This document shows, piece after piece, positions 9,059-17,879 of a stretch of DNA of 64,000 bases. Each line of letters opens with the position of its first letter. Within the stretch, counting starts at the first letter, position 1. Position numbers and translations under genes: made by a program. Source of the stretch: Pyrinomonadaceae bacterium (GTDB lineage: Bacteria; Acidobacteriota; Blastocatellia; Pyrinomonadales; Pyrinomonadaceae); the NCBI GenBank assembly GCA_019694345.1, contig JAIBCA010000088.1:1-64000 (forward strand), in the 5' to 3' direction. Below the pieces are notes generated by a model, which was not told where the DNA came from, made no database searches, and saw nothing but the letters and a program-made list of their open reading frames with translations.

Positions 9059-10981
9059 TTACCGACGCTTCCTAGCCGGTGACCCAGCCGTGGTCTTCTG
9101 CGGAGCCGCCTTTGGTTTATACTGATCACCAAGCAATCCCAGGTCCCGAGCCTTGAGGATAACGTTCGCGGCGATCGGTGCGGCGGTTCTGGCACCAAAT
9201 CCGCCGCCTTCGACAACTACCGCAATTGCGACCTGCGGCCTCTCGAGGGGCGCGATCGTGATGAACCAACTATCAGTTCGTTCATACATCACAGGCGCTT
9301 CGTATTCGACCCACTCGCCTTTGTCATTTTTTCGCTTTTTCGTCACCGTTTTCAGTTTGCCGGTCTTATCGTCGTAAACCGGGGCCAATTTTTCGGCCGT
9401 GCCGGTCTTGCCGCCGGTTCGAATGCCGGTTCCGGCCAATTTTGCCGAAATAACAGTGCCGGTCCCGCCCGGCTCTTCCGTAACGGTGGACATTATTCCC
9501 CGGATCGCTGCGGCTTGTTGTGCGGACAACACCTGAGCGAACATCTGCGGCGGCTGATCGGCCTCGATCCGGGGCTTCATCAGCTTTCCTTCCATATTGC
9601 CGGGGATCGAAGCGATCAGTGCCATTTGAAACGGCGTCATCTGTCCGGCGTAGCCTTGTCCCATACCCTCAAGGCCAACGTCGTAAAGCGAGATCTTGTT
9701 TCCGGTCACGATCGTCGATTGCGAAGGCGCGAGGGCACCGGCGATCGTCGGTACGCTCGTGTTCCAGATATTCGGAAAGAATCTTGCCATCACTGCATCC
9801 TCGGGCGTGTCGACGGCGGCCATTCCAAGCAGCATCGCAGTTTCGCGCAAACGCTCCCGCCCAAGTTCGATCGCGAGCTGAGCGAAATATTGGTTGCTCG
9901 ACACCTTGTAGGCGAAGGTAATGTCCTTTTCCTGACATCCGCCATCGCACGCACCGGCGACGGTACCGTCAGGCATAAGCTTTTGCGTGGCGTCAACGAT
10001 CGGGCGAGAGCCCTTTACGGGCTTGAAACCATCTGCATAGCTAGGGAATACCGCATTCTGCTTACCGGCACGAAACGCCGAGATCATGGTGAATGTTTTG
10101 AACGTCGACCCCGGTACATAAAATTCGCGCGTGGCACGGTTCAGGAGCGGCTTTTCGCGCTTGTTTCCTTCGAGTTTGAGGTAACTGTCGAGGTCCTGTG
10201 CTTCGGCAAGACTATACGACGGGTTAGAGTACATGCCCAGGACATCGCCGTTTTGCGGGTTCATTACGACGATCGCGCCGGTTCGGCCATTGAGCTGCTG
10301 GGCCAAATATGCCTGCATATCGCGATCGAGCGTTACGCGCACGTCCTTTTGCTCGTCCTGAGGCTTCTTGAACTTTGTCAGAACTTCCCAAGCTTCGGGC
10401 ATCGGGTCGTCGGATCGCTTATAGAGGGTCCGCTCGAGGCCGGGCGTTCCGCGCTCGGTCCCGAGCAGGTGGGCCATTTCTTTTTCGAGAGCAAAGGTCC
10501 GGGCAATGTCGCCATCCTTATCCAATTTGTAATAGGCGAGCGACGAGGACAGCTTGCTGGTGCGATCGAGCATCCAGCCACGAAGCGAAGCGGCGGTGGC
10601 CCGACGATTTCGAAGATCCTTGTAGTTTAGTGCTTGAAACTGTTCGTTCGAATCGTCGGCAAAGTAAGTCCAATAGACCTGAGAGCCAAAAACCGAAAGG
10701 CTGAGCATCACGAACAGCACGTGCCATACCCGCAGGCTGCGGTTAGCCAGCGTCTGAGTCATGCGCTTTCGGACCGTGGCAGGCAATTCGCGTTCGAATA
10801 TGAACTGTGAACGTCGAAAGTTGTCGATAAAACTGACCAGCAAGAAAAGCACCAGCACCCCGACGCCGATGATGTAAACGATCGTCAGGCCCGCCGGCGT
10901 TCGCTCGAGTATCTGCCGGCCGAATAGCTCTTCCGGCCGCCATTTGTCCCAGTCGATCAACAGCAAAAGAAGGTTTTGCAT
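9059..10981 (-). CDS. class B penicillin-binding protein (PbpA/PBP2-like transpeptidase)
   Basis: The 640-residue transpeptidase cross-links peptidoglycan in the periplasm. Active-site motifs are S292-T-F-K295 (nucleophile Ser292), S361-S-N363 and K525-T-G527. Two hydrophobic helices (about 31-52 and 85-105) precede the exported domain, whereas most class B PBPs have one. The classical long dimerisation domain is short, as in actinobacterial PbpA. The C-terminus is basic (KAAPQKTTAGSPARKRR). It starts directly against the FHA gene's stop and precedes the SEDS gene, the usual PBP-SEDS pairing. Confidence 0.94.
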   Translation of the reverse strand: MQNLLLLLIDWDKWRPEELFGRQILERTPAGLTIVYIIGVGVLVLFLLVSFIDNFRRSQFIFERELPATVRKRMTQTLANRSLRVWHVLFVMLSLSVFGSQVYWTYFADDSNEQFQALNYKDLRNRRATAASLRGWMLDRTSKLSSSLAYYKLDKDGDIARTFALEKEMAHLLGTERGTPGLERTLYKRSDDPMPEAWEVLTKFKKPQDEQKDVRVTLDRDMQAYLAQQLNGRTGAIVVMNPQNGDVLGMYSNPSYSLAEAQDLDSYLKLEGNKREKPLLNRATREFYVPGSTFKTFTMISAFRAGKQNAVFPSYADGFKPVKGSRPIVDATQKLMPDGTVAGACDGGCQEKDITFAYKVSSNQYFAQLAIELGRERLRETAMLLGMAAVDTPEDAVMARFFPNIWNTSVPTIAGALAPSQSTIVTGNKISLYDVGLEGMGQGYAGQMTPFQMALIASIPGNMEGKLMKPRIEADQPPQMFAQVLSAQQAAAIRGIMSTVTEEPGGTGTVISAKLAGTGIRTGGKTGTAEKLAPVYDDKTGKLKTVTKKRKNDKGEWVEYEAPVMYERTDSWFITIAPLERPQVAIAVVVEGGGFGARTAAPIAANVILKARDLGLLGDQYKPKAAPQKTTAGSPARKRR

Positions 10982-11971
10982 TTAATCCCTTGCCTCCGTC
11001 CCGACTTCGGCGGGAGGTTCGGCGCCCTTTTCCGACGTGCCGCCAACTGGCTCTGGTGATTCGGACTGTCGGCTCGAGAATTCAAACCCGTCGATGGTCA
11101 TTGTGTTCGAGTCCGGGGCCGGGATCGACTCCGTCAACTGGACCGCCTGTTCGACCTGTTCGGTGTGAAACCGAACTTCGACCGTTCCAAACTTCACCGT
11201 GTTCGACTCATTAAAGGGTACCGCTTTGCCGTATGCGATCCGTTCGCCGTCGATAAAGGTGCCGTTCGTCGAACCGGTATCAGCCACTGCCAACGACCCG
11301 TCGTCTCCGACCGAGATCGATGCGTGCATCTTAGAAACACTGATGTCGTTGATCGGCAGGTCATTGCCGGGCGATCTTCCGACGGTCAATCGCCCGCCGG
11401 TATCGAGTTCGGAAGATAGGGAACGCGATACGCCGCCGACGTCGAATCGCGCCGTGACGGCAAATCGCGATACCGACAGTGTCGGAGCGGACGCAGCAAG
11501 TGCCTCTTTCACGTCAAGAGCGGGTACGGTGACGTTCAACTCGACCTCGCGTTCCTCTTCGCCAAAGTCCTCAAAGCTGACGAGCATCTTGACGCCGTCG
11601 GTGAAATAGTCCGGCTTGATCGACAAATGCAGCGGTGCATAAGTGTAGTAGAGCTTGTCGTTCAAATGATCGACGGCCGCCGTCAATAACTCAGTCTCTA
11701 GAATTTCGATCGACGAATCCGAATCGGTCGAGAACTTGTCCCACTGCATTTTGAGCTGAATATTGTGCGGGACAACAGTTCCTTTTCCGGGAACCTGCTT
11801 TGCCTCTGCGTCAAGGAGCTTTTTCATCCGCTCGATCAGTTCGCTTGCCGCGAGCGTGCTTGATGGTCGCCAACGCCGGCCGGTCAGCCTGTCAAAGGTA
11901 TCGCCGATCCGAGTAAGGGCCCCGCGGAGCAGGTAATCGGGCGATATTTTTGGCTTTTCGGTGCTGGTCAT
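10982..11971 (-). CDS. FhaA-like protein: DUF3662 domain plus FHA domain
   Basis: Residues about 10-130 match the DUF3662 (FhaA N-terminal) domain (LTRIGDTFDRLTGRRWRP, then a paired-helix region). Residues about 170-268 form an FHA phosphothreonine-binding domain with the core residues GRS (198-200), S213-x-x-H216 and TGSTNGT. In mycobacteria FhaA recruits phosphorylated MviN/Wzx-like flippase to regulate wall synthesis. Here it heads an operon with PBP, SEDS protein and PP2C phosphatase, so a similar docking role is inferred. The tail after 268 is disordered (Pro/Glu/Gly-rich). Confidence 0.88.
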   Translation of the reverse strand: MTSTEKPKISPDYLLRGALTRIGDTFDRLTGRRWRPSSTLAASELIERMKKLLDAEAKQVPGKGTVVPHNIQLKMQWDKFSTDSDSSIEILETELLTAAVDHLNDKLYYTYAPLHLSIKPDYFTDGVKMLVSFEDFGEEEREVELNVTVPALDVKEALAASAPTLSVSRFAVTARFDVGGVSRSLSSELDTGGRLTVGRSPGNDLPINDISVSKMHASISVGDDGSLAVADTGSTNGTFIDGERIAYGKAVPFNESNTVKFGTVEVRFHTEQVEQAVQLTESIPAPDSNTMTIDGFEFSSRQSESPEPVGGTSEKGAEPPAEVGTEARD

Positions 11972-12060
11972 CGGTCGCTAAGTCCAATACGAAATGATCC
12001 GGATGAGTGTTCGCCTAATTTTATCCCAACCGGTGTCCAAACTAAAGCAAACGAATTGTA

Positions 12061-12088
12061 TTGACTTCTCCAAGTTTAACAATGTAAA
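12061..12088 (+). promoter_or_regulatory. candidate sigma70-type promoter for the pilin operon
   Basis: TTGACT at 12061-12066 matches five of six -35 consensus bases. After a 16-base spacer, TGTAAA at 12083-12088 matches four of six -10 bases. It lies in the AT-rich 224-bp gap between the divergent fhaA-like gene and the first pilin gene, about 100 bp before the start at 12196. This is based on visual matching only. Confidence 0.4.
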
Positions 12089-12195
12089 ATCATTTTGGAA
12101 ATGTTTGTACATTTCGTCTTTCAATACGTAAATCCCTCTTTGTTGAAAGCACTTAGCACTTGTTTCTGCCGAAAAAGGCAAACCGAAAAAAAGTT

Positions 12196-12912
12196 ATGAA
12201 GAAGGAGCCTTTCACTGAGAAACGTTTCGATGCCGGCTTTTCAATTGCGGAATTGCTGGTCGTTTTAGCGATAATCGGCGTGATGAGCGCGGTCGTCATC
12301 TTTTACGCTACTTCCCACAAAAAGCTCTATCAACCCGATGATCAGGCCCTGCAGATCGCCGACATTCTGCAAGAGGGACGTCAGAGGGCCTTGACCCAAC
12401 GCCGACCGATGCGGGTCGAGATCAATCTTACGAATAACACGGCCAAACTCTACGACGAGGTAACCACGGCGACGGCCGATGATGATGTCCTGCTGAAGGC
12501 TCTGACATTGTTTTCAAGTGCGAACGTTAAGGTCGATACGCGACCCGCCGAGATCGGATACAATCCGGCGGAATCAATGCCGGTGCCGAACGCGGTATTT
12601 AAGACGAGCGTCTATCCCCGCAGCATCAGCCAGAACGTTTGCACGATCCGCTTTCTTGCCAACGGTTCGGCGGTTGACGCTGGAACGAACGCGACCGGAA
12701 CCGGTGCTGTGCCGACCGGAGTGACGCTGCACATTTGGCAGCCTAATAAGACGACGCCGACCAAATCGGACATCGCCCGCAGTATAACGGTGCTCGGCGC
12801 GACCGGTGTTATCAGGATGTGGGAGTTCGATCACACGTCAAACGCCTCAAATAAGTGGAAGGATTCGCGCCGAACGAGCTCGTACGGAGCAGGCGGCAAC
12901 ACGGCACCCTAA
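12196..12912 (+). CDS. type IV pilin-like protein (GspH/FimT type)
   Basis: The protein begins with a basic leader and a class III prepilin cleavage site G|FSIAE, with Glu at +5, followed by the hydrophobic alpha-1 helix LLVVLAIIGVMSAVVIFY. A pilin-type head follows (QIADILQEGRQRALTQRRP is the usual GspH/FimT helix). I start at ATG 12196 (238 residues) rather than an upstream TTG at 12160, since this gives a normal-length leader. It should be cleaved and methylated by PilD in the inner membrane and serve as a minor pilin or pseudopilin. It is the first gene of a four-pilin operon; the neighbours favour a type IV pilus rather than type II secretion. Confidence 0.88.
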   Translation: MKKEPFTEKRFDAGFSIAELLVVLAIIGVMSAVVIFYATSHKKLYQPDDQALQIADILQEGRQRALTQRRPMRVEINLTNNTAKLYDEVTTATADDDVLLKALTLFSSANVKVDTRPAEIGYNPAESMPVPNAVFKTSVYPRSISQNVCTIRFLANGSAVDAGTNATGTGAVPTGVTLHIWQPNKTTPTKSDIARSITVLGATGVIRMWEFDHTSNASNKWKDSRRTSSYGAGGNTAP

Positions 12913-12945
12913 CGGTGGGTTCTACTCCCGGAGACTCAACAAAAA

Positions 12946-13518
12946 ATGAGAATTACAAAAGATCAGAGCGGCTTTTCGTATATCGACGTAATGATCGCGA
13001 TCGTCATCATGATGGTCGGGATACTTGCAATGGTCGGAGCACTCTCAGCTAATCTCGTCAGGTCGATGGAGTCCGAAAAGCGTGTAATGGCCAAGCAACT
13101 CGCGCTTTCGACCATCGAGTCGATCATCTCGGCCAAGGAGATCGAGCGGGAAGGCGTTGTCGAGGGCTGGGATTCGCTGCGGAACGTAATGACGTCGGTT
13201 CCGGCCGGACAAACCAACGGCATTTTCGTCACCGGCTTTAATCCGGTTCGCGAGGATATCGGCTGGGACGGTGTCGCCGGAACGGTCGATGATGCGTGTC
13301 CGGGTTCGAGTCCGTGTACCGTCACCGGACGTCCGACGAACGCAAGCCCGCTCGTCAAGGGATTTCTGCGAGAGATCGTAATTACCGATGTCGCCGACGC
13401 CGAACGTCCATCGCCGCCAAATCCGATCACGCGACGTCGCATCGACGTCAATATCAGATATTTCGTCAATCAGGCGACACGCCTGGAGACCGCATCCACG
13501 ATCATCACGGCTTATTAA
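12946..13518 (+). CDS. PilV-like minor pilin with Asp at +5
   Basis: The leader MRITKDQSG ends at a prepilin peptidase site, G|FSYID, followed by the hydrophobic helix VMIAIVIMMVGILAMVGALSA typical of PilV. The residue at +5 is Asp instead of the near-universal Glu, which is unusual because this acidic residue pairs with the neighbouring pilin's N-terminus. The 190-residue head includes an 'DGVAGTVDD' segment also seen, as DGIVGTLDD, in the next gene's product. It lies 33 bp after the GspH-like gene. Likely a minor pilin in the tip or initiation complex. Confidence 0.85.
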   Translation: MRITKDQSGFSYIDVMIAIVIMMVGILAMVGALSANLVRSMESEKRVMAKQLALSTIESIISAKEIEREGVVEGWDSLRNVMTSVPAGQTNGIFVTGFNPVREDIGWDGVAGTVDDACPGSSPCTVTGRPTNASPLVKGFLREIVITDVADAERPSPPNPITRRRIDVNIRYFVNQATRLETASTIITAY

Positions 13519-13530
13519 GAGGTCCCAACG

Positions 13531-14649
13531 ATGAACTCATTTCGAAATAAGTTTGCACGGCTTTCACGCCGCAAGCCCAAAAATAGCGAGGCCGGATTCA
13601 GTCTGCTCGAATTGATGATCGCCATGGTCATCTTTTTGATCATTACCGCGGCCATTTACGGACTGCTGCAGATCGGAACGTTTGACAGAAACCGTGCCAG
13701 CCGCAGATCTGACGTTCTGAAAAATGCCCGAGTGGCCGTGCATATGATTGGCCGTGATGTGTTAAATGCCGGGCTCGGTTACCATCGCCGCGGTGCGGTA
13801 GTGCCCGACAATTTTCTCACGACCAGATTCGGCGTTCCCGCCGATGTTGACGGCAACCGCGATATGCTGACCGGCGTGATCGTCGGCAATGACCGCAATA
13901 CCAACAATCTCAACAGCAACACGGCGGCACGAACAGACACGATCACCTTCGCCTATCGGGATATGGACTTTAACGGCGGCAACGTCATCGACCTGTTGGG
14001 TGTGGCGGCCGTCTCCGGCAGTCCGACCGTGCCGCGTCTGACGTCCAAAACTGCCACCGGAGCCGCCGCGGCGCAGCCCTACGACCTGTTTCTGGTCGAG
14101 TCAGACACGTCGCAGATCGCAATTATGGCTACAGCCGTGAATGGTTCGAATACGATCGACGCGGCACCGACCGACCCATTGGGCATCAACCAGGCTTTGA
14201 ACGGCGTCGGCAACCTCGGTAGCGTTCTACGGCAGTGCACGTCGTCAGCCGATCAGAACTGTACGACTTATTCGGCGACAGCGAAGCGGTTTTACGTCGT
14301 TAGCTATCAGGTAAAACAGGACGGCACTCTGGTCCGCGTGATCTACGGCAATAACAGGGGAGCGGCCGCATCCGCGCAGATACAGGAATTGCCGCTCGCG
14401 TACAACGTTGAGGACCTCCAGATCCAATACGTGCTTGACGACGGCACCACTTCTGACAATCCATCAGTCGGCGCTGACGGCATCGTTGGCACGCTCGACG
14501 ATGATTGGCAAGGCTTCAACGACGTTCGTCAGGTTCTGATAAAGATCAGGGTCCAGTCCACGGAGGTCGATGAAAAGACCGGCCGGCCGGAATCCATCAC
14601 ATTGAATTCGACATTCAGCACGAGAAATTTGGGATATGACGCAGGTTAA
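13531..14649 (+). CDS. PilW-like minor pilin
   Basis: A 27-residue basic leader precedes the cleavage site G|FSLLE (Glu at +5) and hydrophobic helix LMIAMVIFLIITAAIYGLL. At 372 residues it has the size of PilW proteins. The segment ARVAVHMIGRDVLNAGLGYH is the typical post-helix region ('...i.rdlr.AG.'). A DGIVGTLDDDW loop near residue 315 could bind a cation. It begins 12 bp after pilV, and the next gene's reading frame abuts or overlaps its end. A role in minor-pilin priming of pilus assembly is inferred from the family. Confidence 0.87.
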   Translation: MNSFRNKFARLSRRKPKNSEAGFSLLELMIAMVIFLIITAAIYGLLQIGTFDRNRASRRSDVLKNARVAVHMIGRDVLNAGLGYHRRGAVVPDNFLTTRFGVPADVDGNRDMLTGVIVGNDRNTNNLNSNTAARTDTITFAYRDMDFNGGNVIDLLGVAAVSGSPTVPRLTSKTATGAAAAQPYDLFLVESDTSQIAIMATAVNGSNTIDAAPTDPLGINQALNGVGNLGSVLRQCTSSADQNCTTYSATAKRFYVVSYQVKQDGTLVRVIYGNNRGAAASAQIQELPLAYNVEDLQIQYVLDDGTTSDNPSVGADGIVGTLDDDWQGFNDVRQVLIKIRVQSTEVDEKTGRPESITLNSTFSTRNLGYDAG

Positions 14650-14668
14650 AACATCGGGTGGTAACAAA

Positions 14669-17602
14669 ATGATGAAGCGAACAACTGCAATTTGGGTCAA
14701 GATAAAGCAGGGCGTCACCTCGACAGCCGGGGACGATCACGGACAGCGAGGTTCGGCAATGGTCATTGCATTGATGGTCATGCTCTTGCTGATGGGATTT
14801 GTCGCTCTGGCGATCTCGCGAACGAACAGCGAGACGATCGCTTCGGCGAACGACGAGGCCGAGACCAAAGCGTTTGAGGCCGCAAATGCCAGTCTCGAGG
14901 TTCTGACTCGCAACTTCAACAAGATCTTTGAGACCAAATTGACCATCGCCCCGAGCGATGTCACCAGGATCCAGGCACAGTATCCTCCCGGATTTGATAC
15001 AGCGTACACCTTTAATCAGACGGTTACTCAGACACAGGCGACCCGCGACGTCGTGCTAACAGGCGAATTCTTTCAGGGGCTGAACGCCCGTCGAGACGAG
15101 TGGCAGTTGGATTCGGTCGCGACTGACAACGCAAACGGCGTGCAGGTCGCGCTTCGGCGCAAGTTCCTAAATAACCGCATCCCGGTGTTTCAGTTCGGTA
15201 TCTTTTACGACGATGATCTTGAGTTTCACCCGGGTCCGCGTTTCGATTTCGGCGGCCGCGTTCACTCGAATGGCTCGATCTTTCTCGCGGCAAGCACGGG
15301 ACTCTATTTCTCGTCGAAGGTGTCAGCCGCTAACAACATCATGACCGACGTAGCCAAAAATGGTACGTCATATTCCGCCTGGGGCGATAATGTGTACGTC
15401 AGGAACGCCTCAGGTATTTTTACAAAGCTCGCCTACAATATGGGCAGCGTGTTGACCAGCCCTGCCAACGGCACACCTGTCACAACGTCACCGCTGCCGA
15501 CGACCTACAAATCGGCAAACTGGAAGACGAACATGAATCTATTCCAGGGAAACCTGCTCTCGAACACTAAACCGCTGCAGCTGCCGATCAAGATCAACAG
15601 CGATATTTCACTTCAACAGTTGGATCTGGTCGAAGTTATCAAACGCGGAAAGACACCTGGAGATCTATACAACAACGGTACCGGAACCGTCGCATCACCG
15701 AGCATCGTGCCGGTCACGGCGACCACGATGGATGACAAGGTCACACAGGCCGAACGCTTTTACAATAAGACCGGTATTCGGGTAAGTCTCGCCGATAGCA
15801 AGGCAAAATTGCCTGGCTGTGCCAACGCACTAGGGACCGCCGTGACGACGCCTTGTGGTATCAGACTGGACGGCGACAGCACCGGGCAGATCTCAGGGGC
15901 CATCACCGGCGTTCGCGGTTATGTACCGAGAGCGATGACCGGCACACCGGCCTATCAGGCGACTGCGGTCAACGGCGACCGATTCAATACAGGAAACAAG
16001 GAAACCTGGATCAAGGTCGAGACGGTTGTCTTCAACCCGGCTACGCTGAATTACGATACTGCCGACATAACCCAAGACATATTAAGTCTCGGCGTGACCG
16101 ACGCCCCGCCGAATATCGCATCCAATTTTGTCATTCAGGACGCCAATTACAATGCTAACGGGTATGACTCGCGTTCGGTCATCGAATTGCAGCGATTCGT
16201 AATTCCAGGAGTGACGATACCAAATACAACCGGAGCATCCGCCACTACCGGTTATTCGTCGGCGGTTAGCATTAGCGGCACAAATTACAATTATGTAATG
16301 CCGGGTACGATCTCGAACTCGACCTCCAGTAATCGGTGCACCACGGGAACACTTCCGCTGACGGCGGTAGACGGCGGCACGATCTCGTCCGGAACGAGCT
16401 ATTTCCCGGGTGGCTTCTCGGGCGACAATCGGGCTCATATGAAGACTGCTGTGATCTCGGGGCTCTCCGGCAAATACGGGTGTATCGTACCGTTCCCGAT
16501 CAACATGTTCGATACGAGAGAGGGGCTTTATAACGACACTTCTTCGGTATTTCGTCCGACGACAACCTATGGTTCGAACGTGCCTTGGGCTGGCGTGATG
16601 AGCGTTGTCGATATCGATGTCGGCAATTTGCGTTCTTTCCTGAGCGGCACCTGGGACACCAAAATGCCAACGGGAACGCCTTATTACACCGCGACGGGGC
16701 ACGTTCTTCGCTCGACCGATATCCCGCAGAACAACGGTTGGGTCCTCTACGTGTCAGATCGGCGTGGCGATTACGATTTTGACGGCGAGTACGACATGGA
16801 GGACATATTCGGGCAGAACGACGGCATTCTGCAAGTAAGTGAAGACGTCAATCAAAACGGCACACTACAGGCAGACTACGCGAACGAGGCTGTTCGGTAC
16901 ACCGGCACCGGCAGCAACATCTCGCCGGATATCGCCGCCGTATTTGATCATAAGTTCTATCGCCGAGCGGTTCGTTTGAAAAACGGACAGACCGTTCCCG
17001 GATATTACGATACGGCCACGCCCGCGAACACCCGAGGGTTTACCGCTGCGACCGAGAACGGAATGTACGTCCAGGGCAATTACAATGCTACGGGCATTGC
17101 TTCGGTAGGTACGCCGACGTTGTCGACCGACTATCTGCCGCAGAATACTACCTTGCATATTCCGGCTTCTATCGCCGGTGACTCGATCACGATCTTGTCA
17201 AACAATTGGGACGACGCCAAGAGTTTCGTTTATCCGTTCAGCCTCGGCAGCCGAACATCGACCGAAACGACGCAACGATTTGCGATGCTTGGCGGCGACA
17301 CCATCACATCGCTCAACGCGTCACCTAATCAGGGCGGCGGCGACCCGAAAATGAACGGTGGAGTCCATAACTTCATGCGGTTTCTGGAGAATTGGGGCAC
17401 GCGATTCAACTACGCGGGTTCGCTGATCAACCTTTACAACTCGCATAATAACAACGGTGCTTTCAAATGTTGTAATAACGTTTACGACCCGCCCGAGCGA
17501 AACTGGGTGTTTGACGCATCGTTCCTGGACGTCAACCGGCTCCCGCCGGGAACGCCGTATTTTCAGAACATTCAGATGACCGGTTTCCAACGCGTCAACT
17601 AG
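14669..17602 (+). CDS. giant PilX-like minor pilin / pilus-tip protein
   Basis: The N-terminus has the PilX signature 'RGSAMVIALMVMLLLMGFVA' (helix with G-S before the hydrophobic run, no standard Glu+5) and a following SANDEAETKAFEAANA stretch typical of PilX. At 977 residues it is several times longer than PilX (about 150-200). The body is Gly/Thr/Asn-rich and beta-like (DFGGRVHSNGSIFLAAS). Around residues 700-745 there are two Asp/Asn-rich loops (DYDFDGEYDMED and DVNQNGTLQAD) resembling EF-hand or dockerin calcium loops. It may combine PilX with a PilY1-like tip or adhesin function; no separate pilY1 is visible. I choose ATG 14669; ATG 14636 would overlap pilW by 14 bp. Confidence 0.8.
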   Translation: MMKRTTAIWVKIKQGVTSTAGDDHGQRGSAMVIALMVMLLLMGFVALAISRTNSETIASANDEAETKAFEAANASLEVLTRNFNKIFETKLTIAPSDVTRIQAQYPPGFDTAYTFNQTVTQTQATRDVVLTGEFFQGLNARRDEWQLDSVATDNANGVQVALRRKFLNNRIPVFQFGIFYDDDLEFHPGPRFDFGGRVHSNGSIFLAASTGLYFSSKVSAANNIMTDVAKNGTSYSAWGDNVYVRNASGIFTKLAYNMGSVLTSPANGTPVTTSPLPTTYKSANWKTNMNLFQGNLLSNTKPLQLPIKINSDISLQQLDLVEVIKRGKTPGDLYNNGTGTVASPSIVPVTATTMDDKVTQAERFYNKTGIRVSLADSKAKLPGCANALGTAVTTPCGIRLDGDSTGQISGAITGVRGYVPRAMTGTPAYQATAVNGDRFNTGNKETWIKVETVVFNPATLNYDTADITQDILSLGVTDAPPNIASNFVIQDANYNANGYDSRSVIELQRFVIPGVTIPNTTGASATTGYSSAVSISGTNYNYVMPGTISNSTSSNRCTTGTLPLTAVDGGTISSGTSYFPGGFSGDNRAHMKTAVISGLSGKYGCIVPFPINMFDTREGLYNDTSSVFRPTTTYGSNVPWAGVMSVVDIDVGNLRSFLSGTWDTKMPTGTPYYTATGHVLRSTDIPQNNGWVLYVSDRRGDYDFDGEYDMEDIFGQNDGILQVSEDVNQNGTLQADYANEAVRYTGTGSNISPDIAAVFDHKFYRRAVRLKNGQTVPGYYDTATPANTRGFTAATENGMYVQGNYNATGIASVGTPTLSTDYLPQNTTLHIPASIAGDSITILSNNWDDAKSFVYPFSLGSRTSTETTQRFAMLGGDTITSLNASPNQGGGDPKMNGGVHNFMRFLENWGTRFNYAGSLINLYNSHNNNGAFKCCNNVYDPPERNWVFDASFLDVNRLPPGTPYFQNIQMTGFQRVN

Positions 17603-17625
17603 AATTCACTTGAATGTTTGCCGGA

Positions 17626-17651
17626 GGAGCTCGCTCGCGCGGGCTCCTTTT
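17626..17651 (+). terminator. intrinsic terminator of the pilin operon
   Basis: GGAGC (17626-17630) pairs with GCTCC (17643-17647) around a GC-rich loop that can pair further, and is followed directly by TTTT. It lies 24 bases after the PilX-like stop codon. Confidence 0.75.
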
Positions 17652-17879
17652 GTGTTGCAATGGCGAAAATCAGGGAAAATTTGACGCAGACGAACAAATG
17701 ACCGGCCGACGCTGAACAATTTCTCACACTGAGAGCATCAACAGTTGCTCTTTACTTACGATCGCCGCTGGACGGGCTATAACATTCAGCGATGCAACTA
17801 TTCGTTTTTTGAACTTACGCGATGTAATATCGTATTTGTTTCGAGGATCGTTTGAGCCACGATCGCTTTGCGCGACACG

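Noticed and set aside
9515-10630. Long open frame (371 codons) on the plus strand
   Set aside because: It is antisense to the PBP gene, whose active-site motifs are intact. The translation is Arg/His-rich with no recognisable domain, typical of shadow frames in GC-rich DNA.
11978-12181. Minus-strand frame of 67 codons between the fhaA-like and pilin genes
   Set aside because: There is no ribosome-binding site, composition matches AT-rich intergenic DNA, and it would cover the probable pilin promoter.
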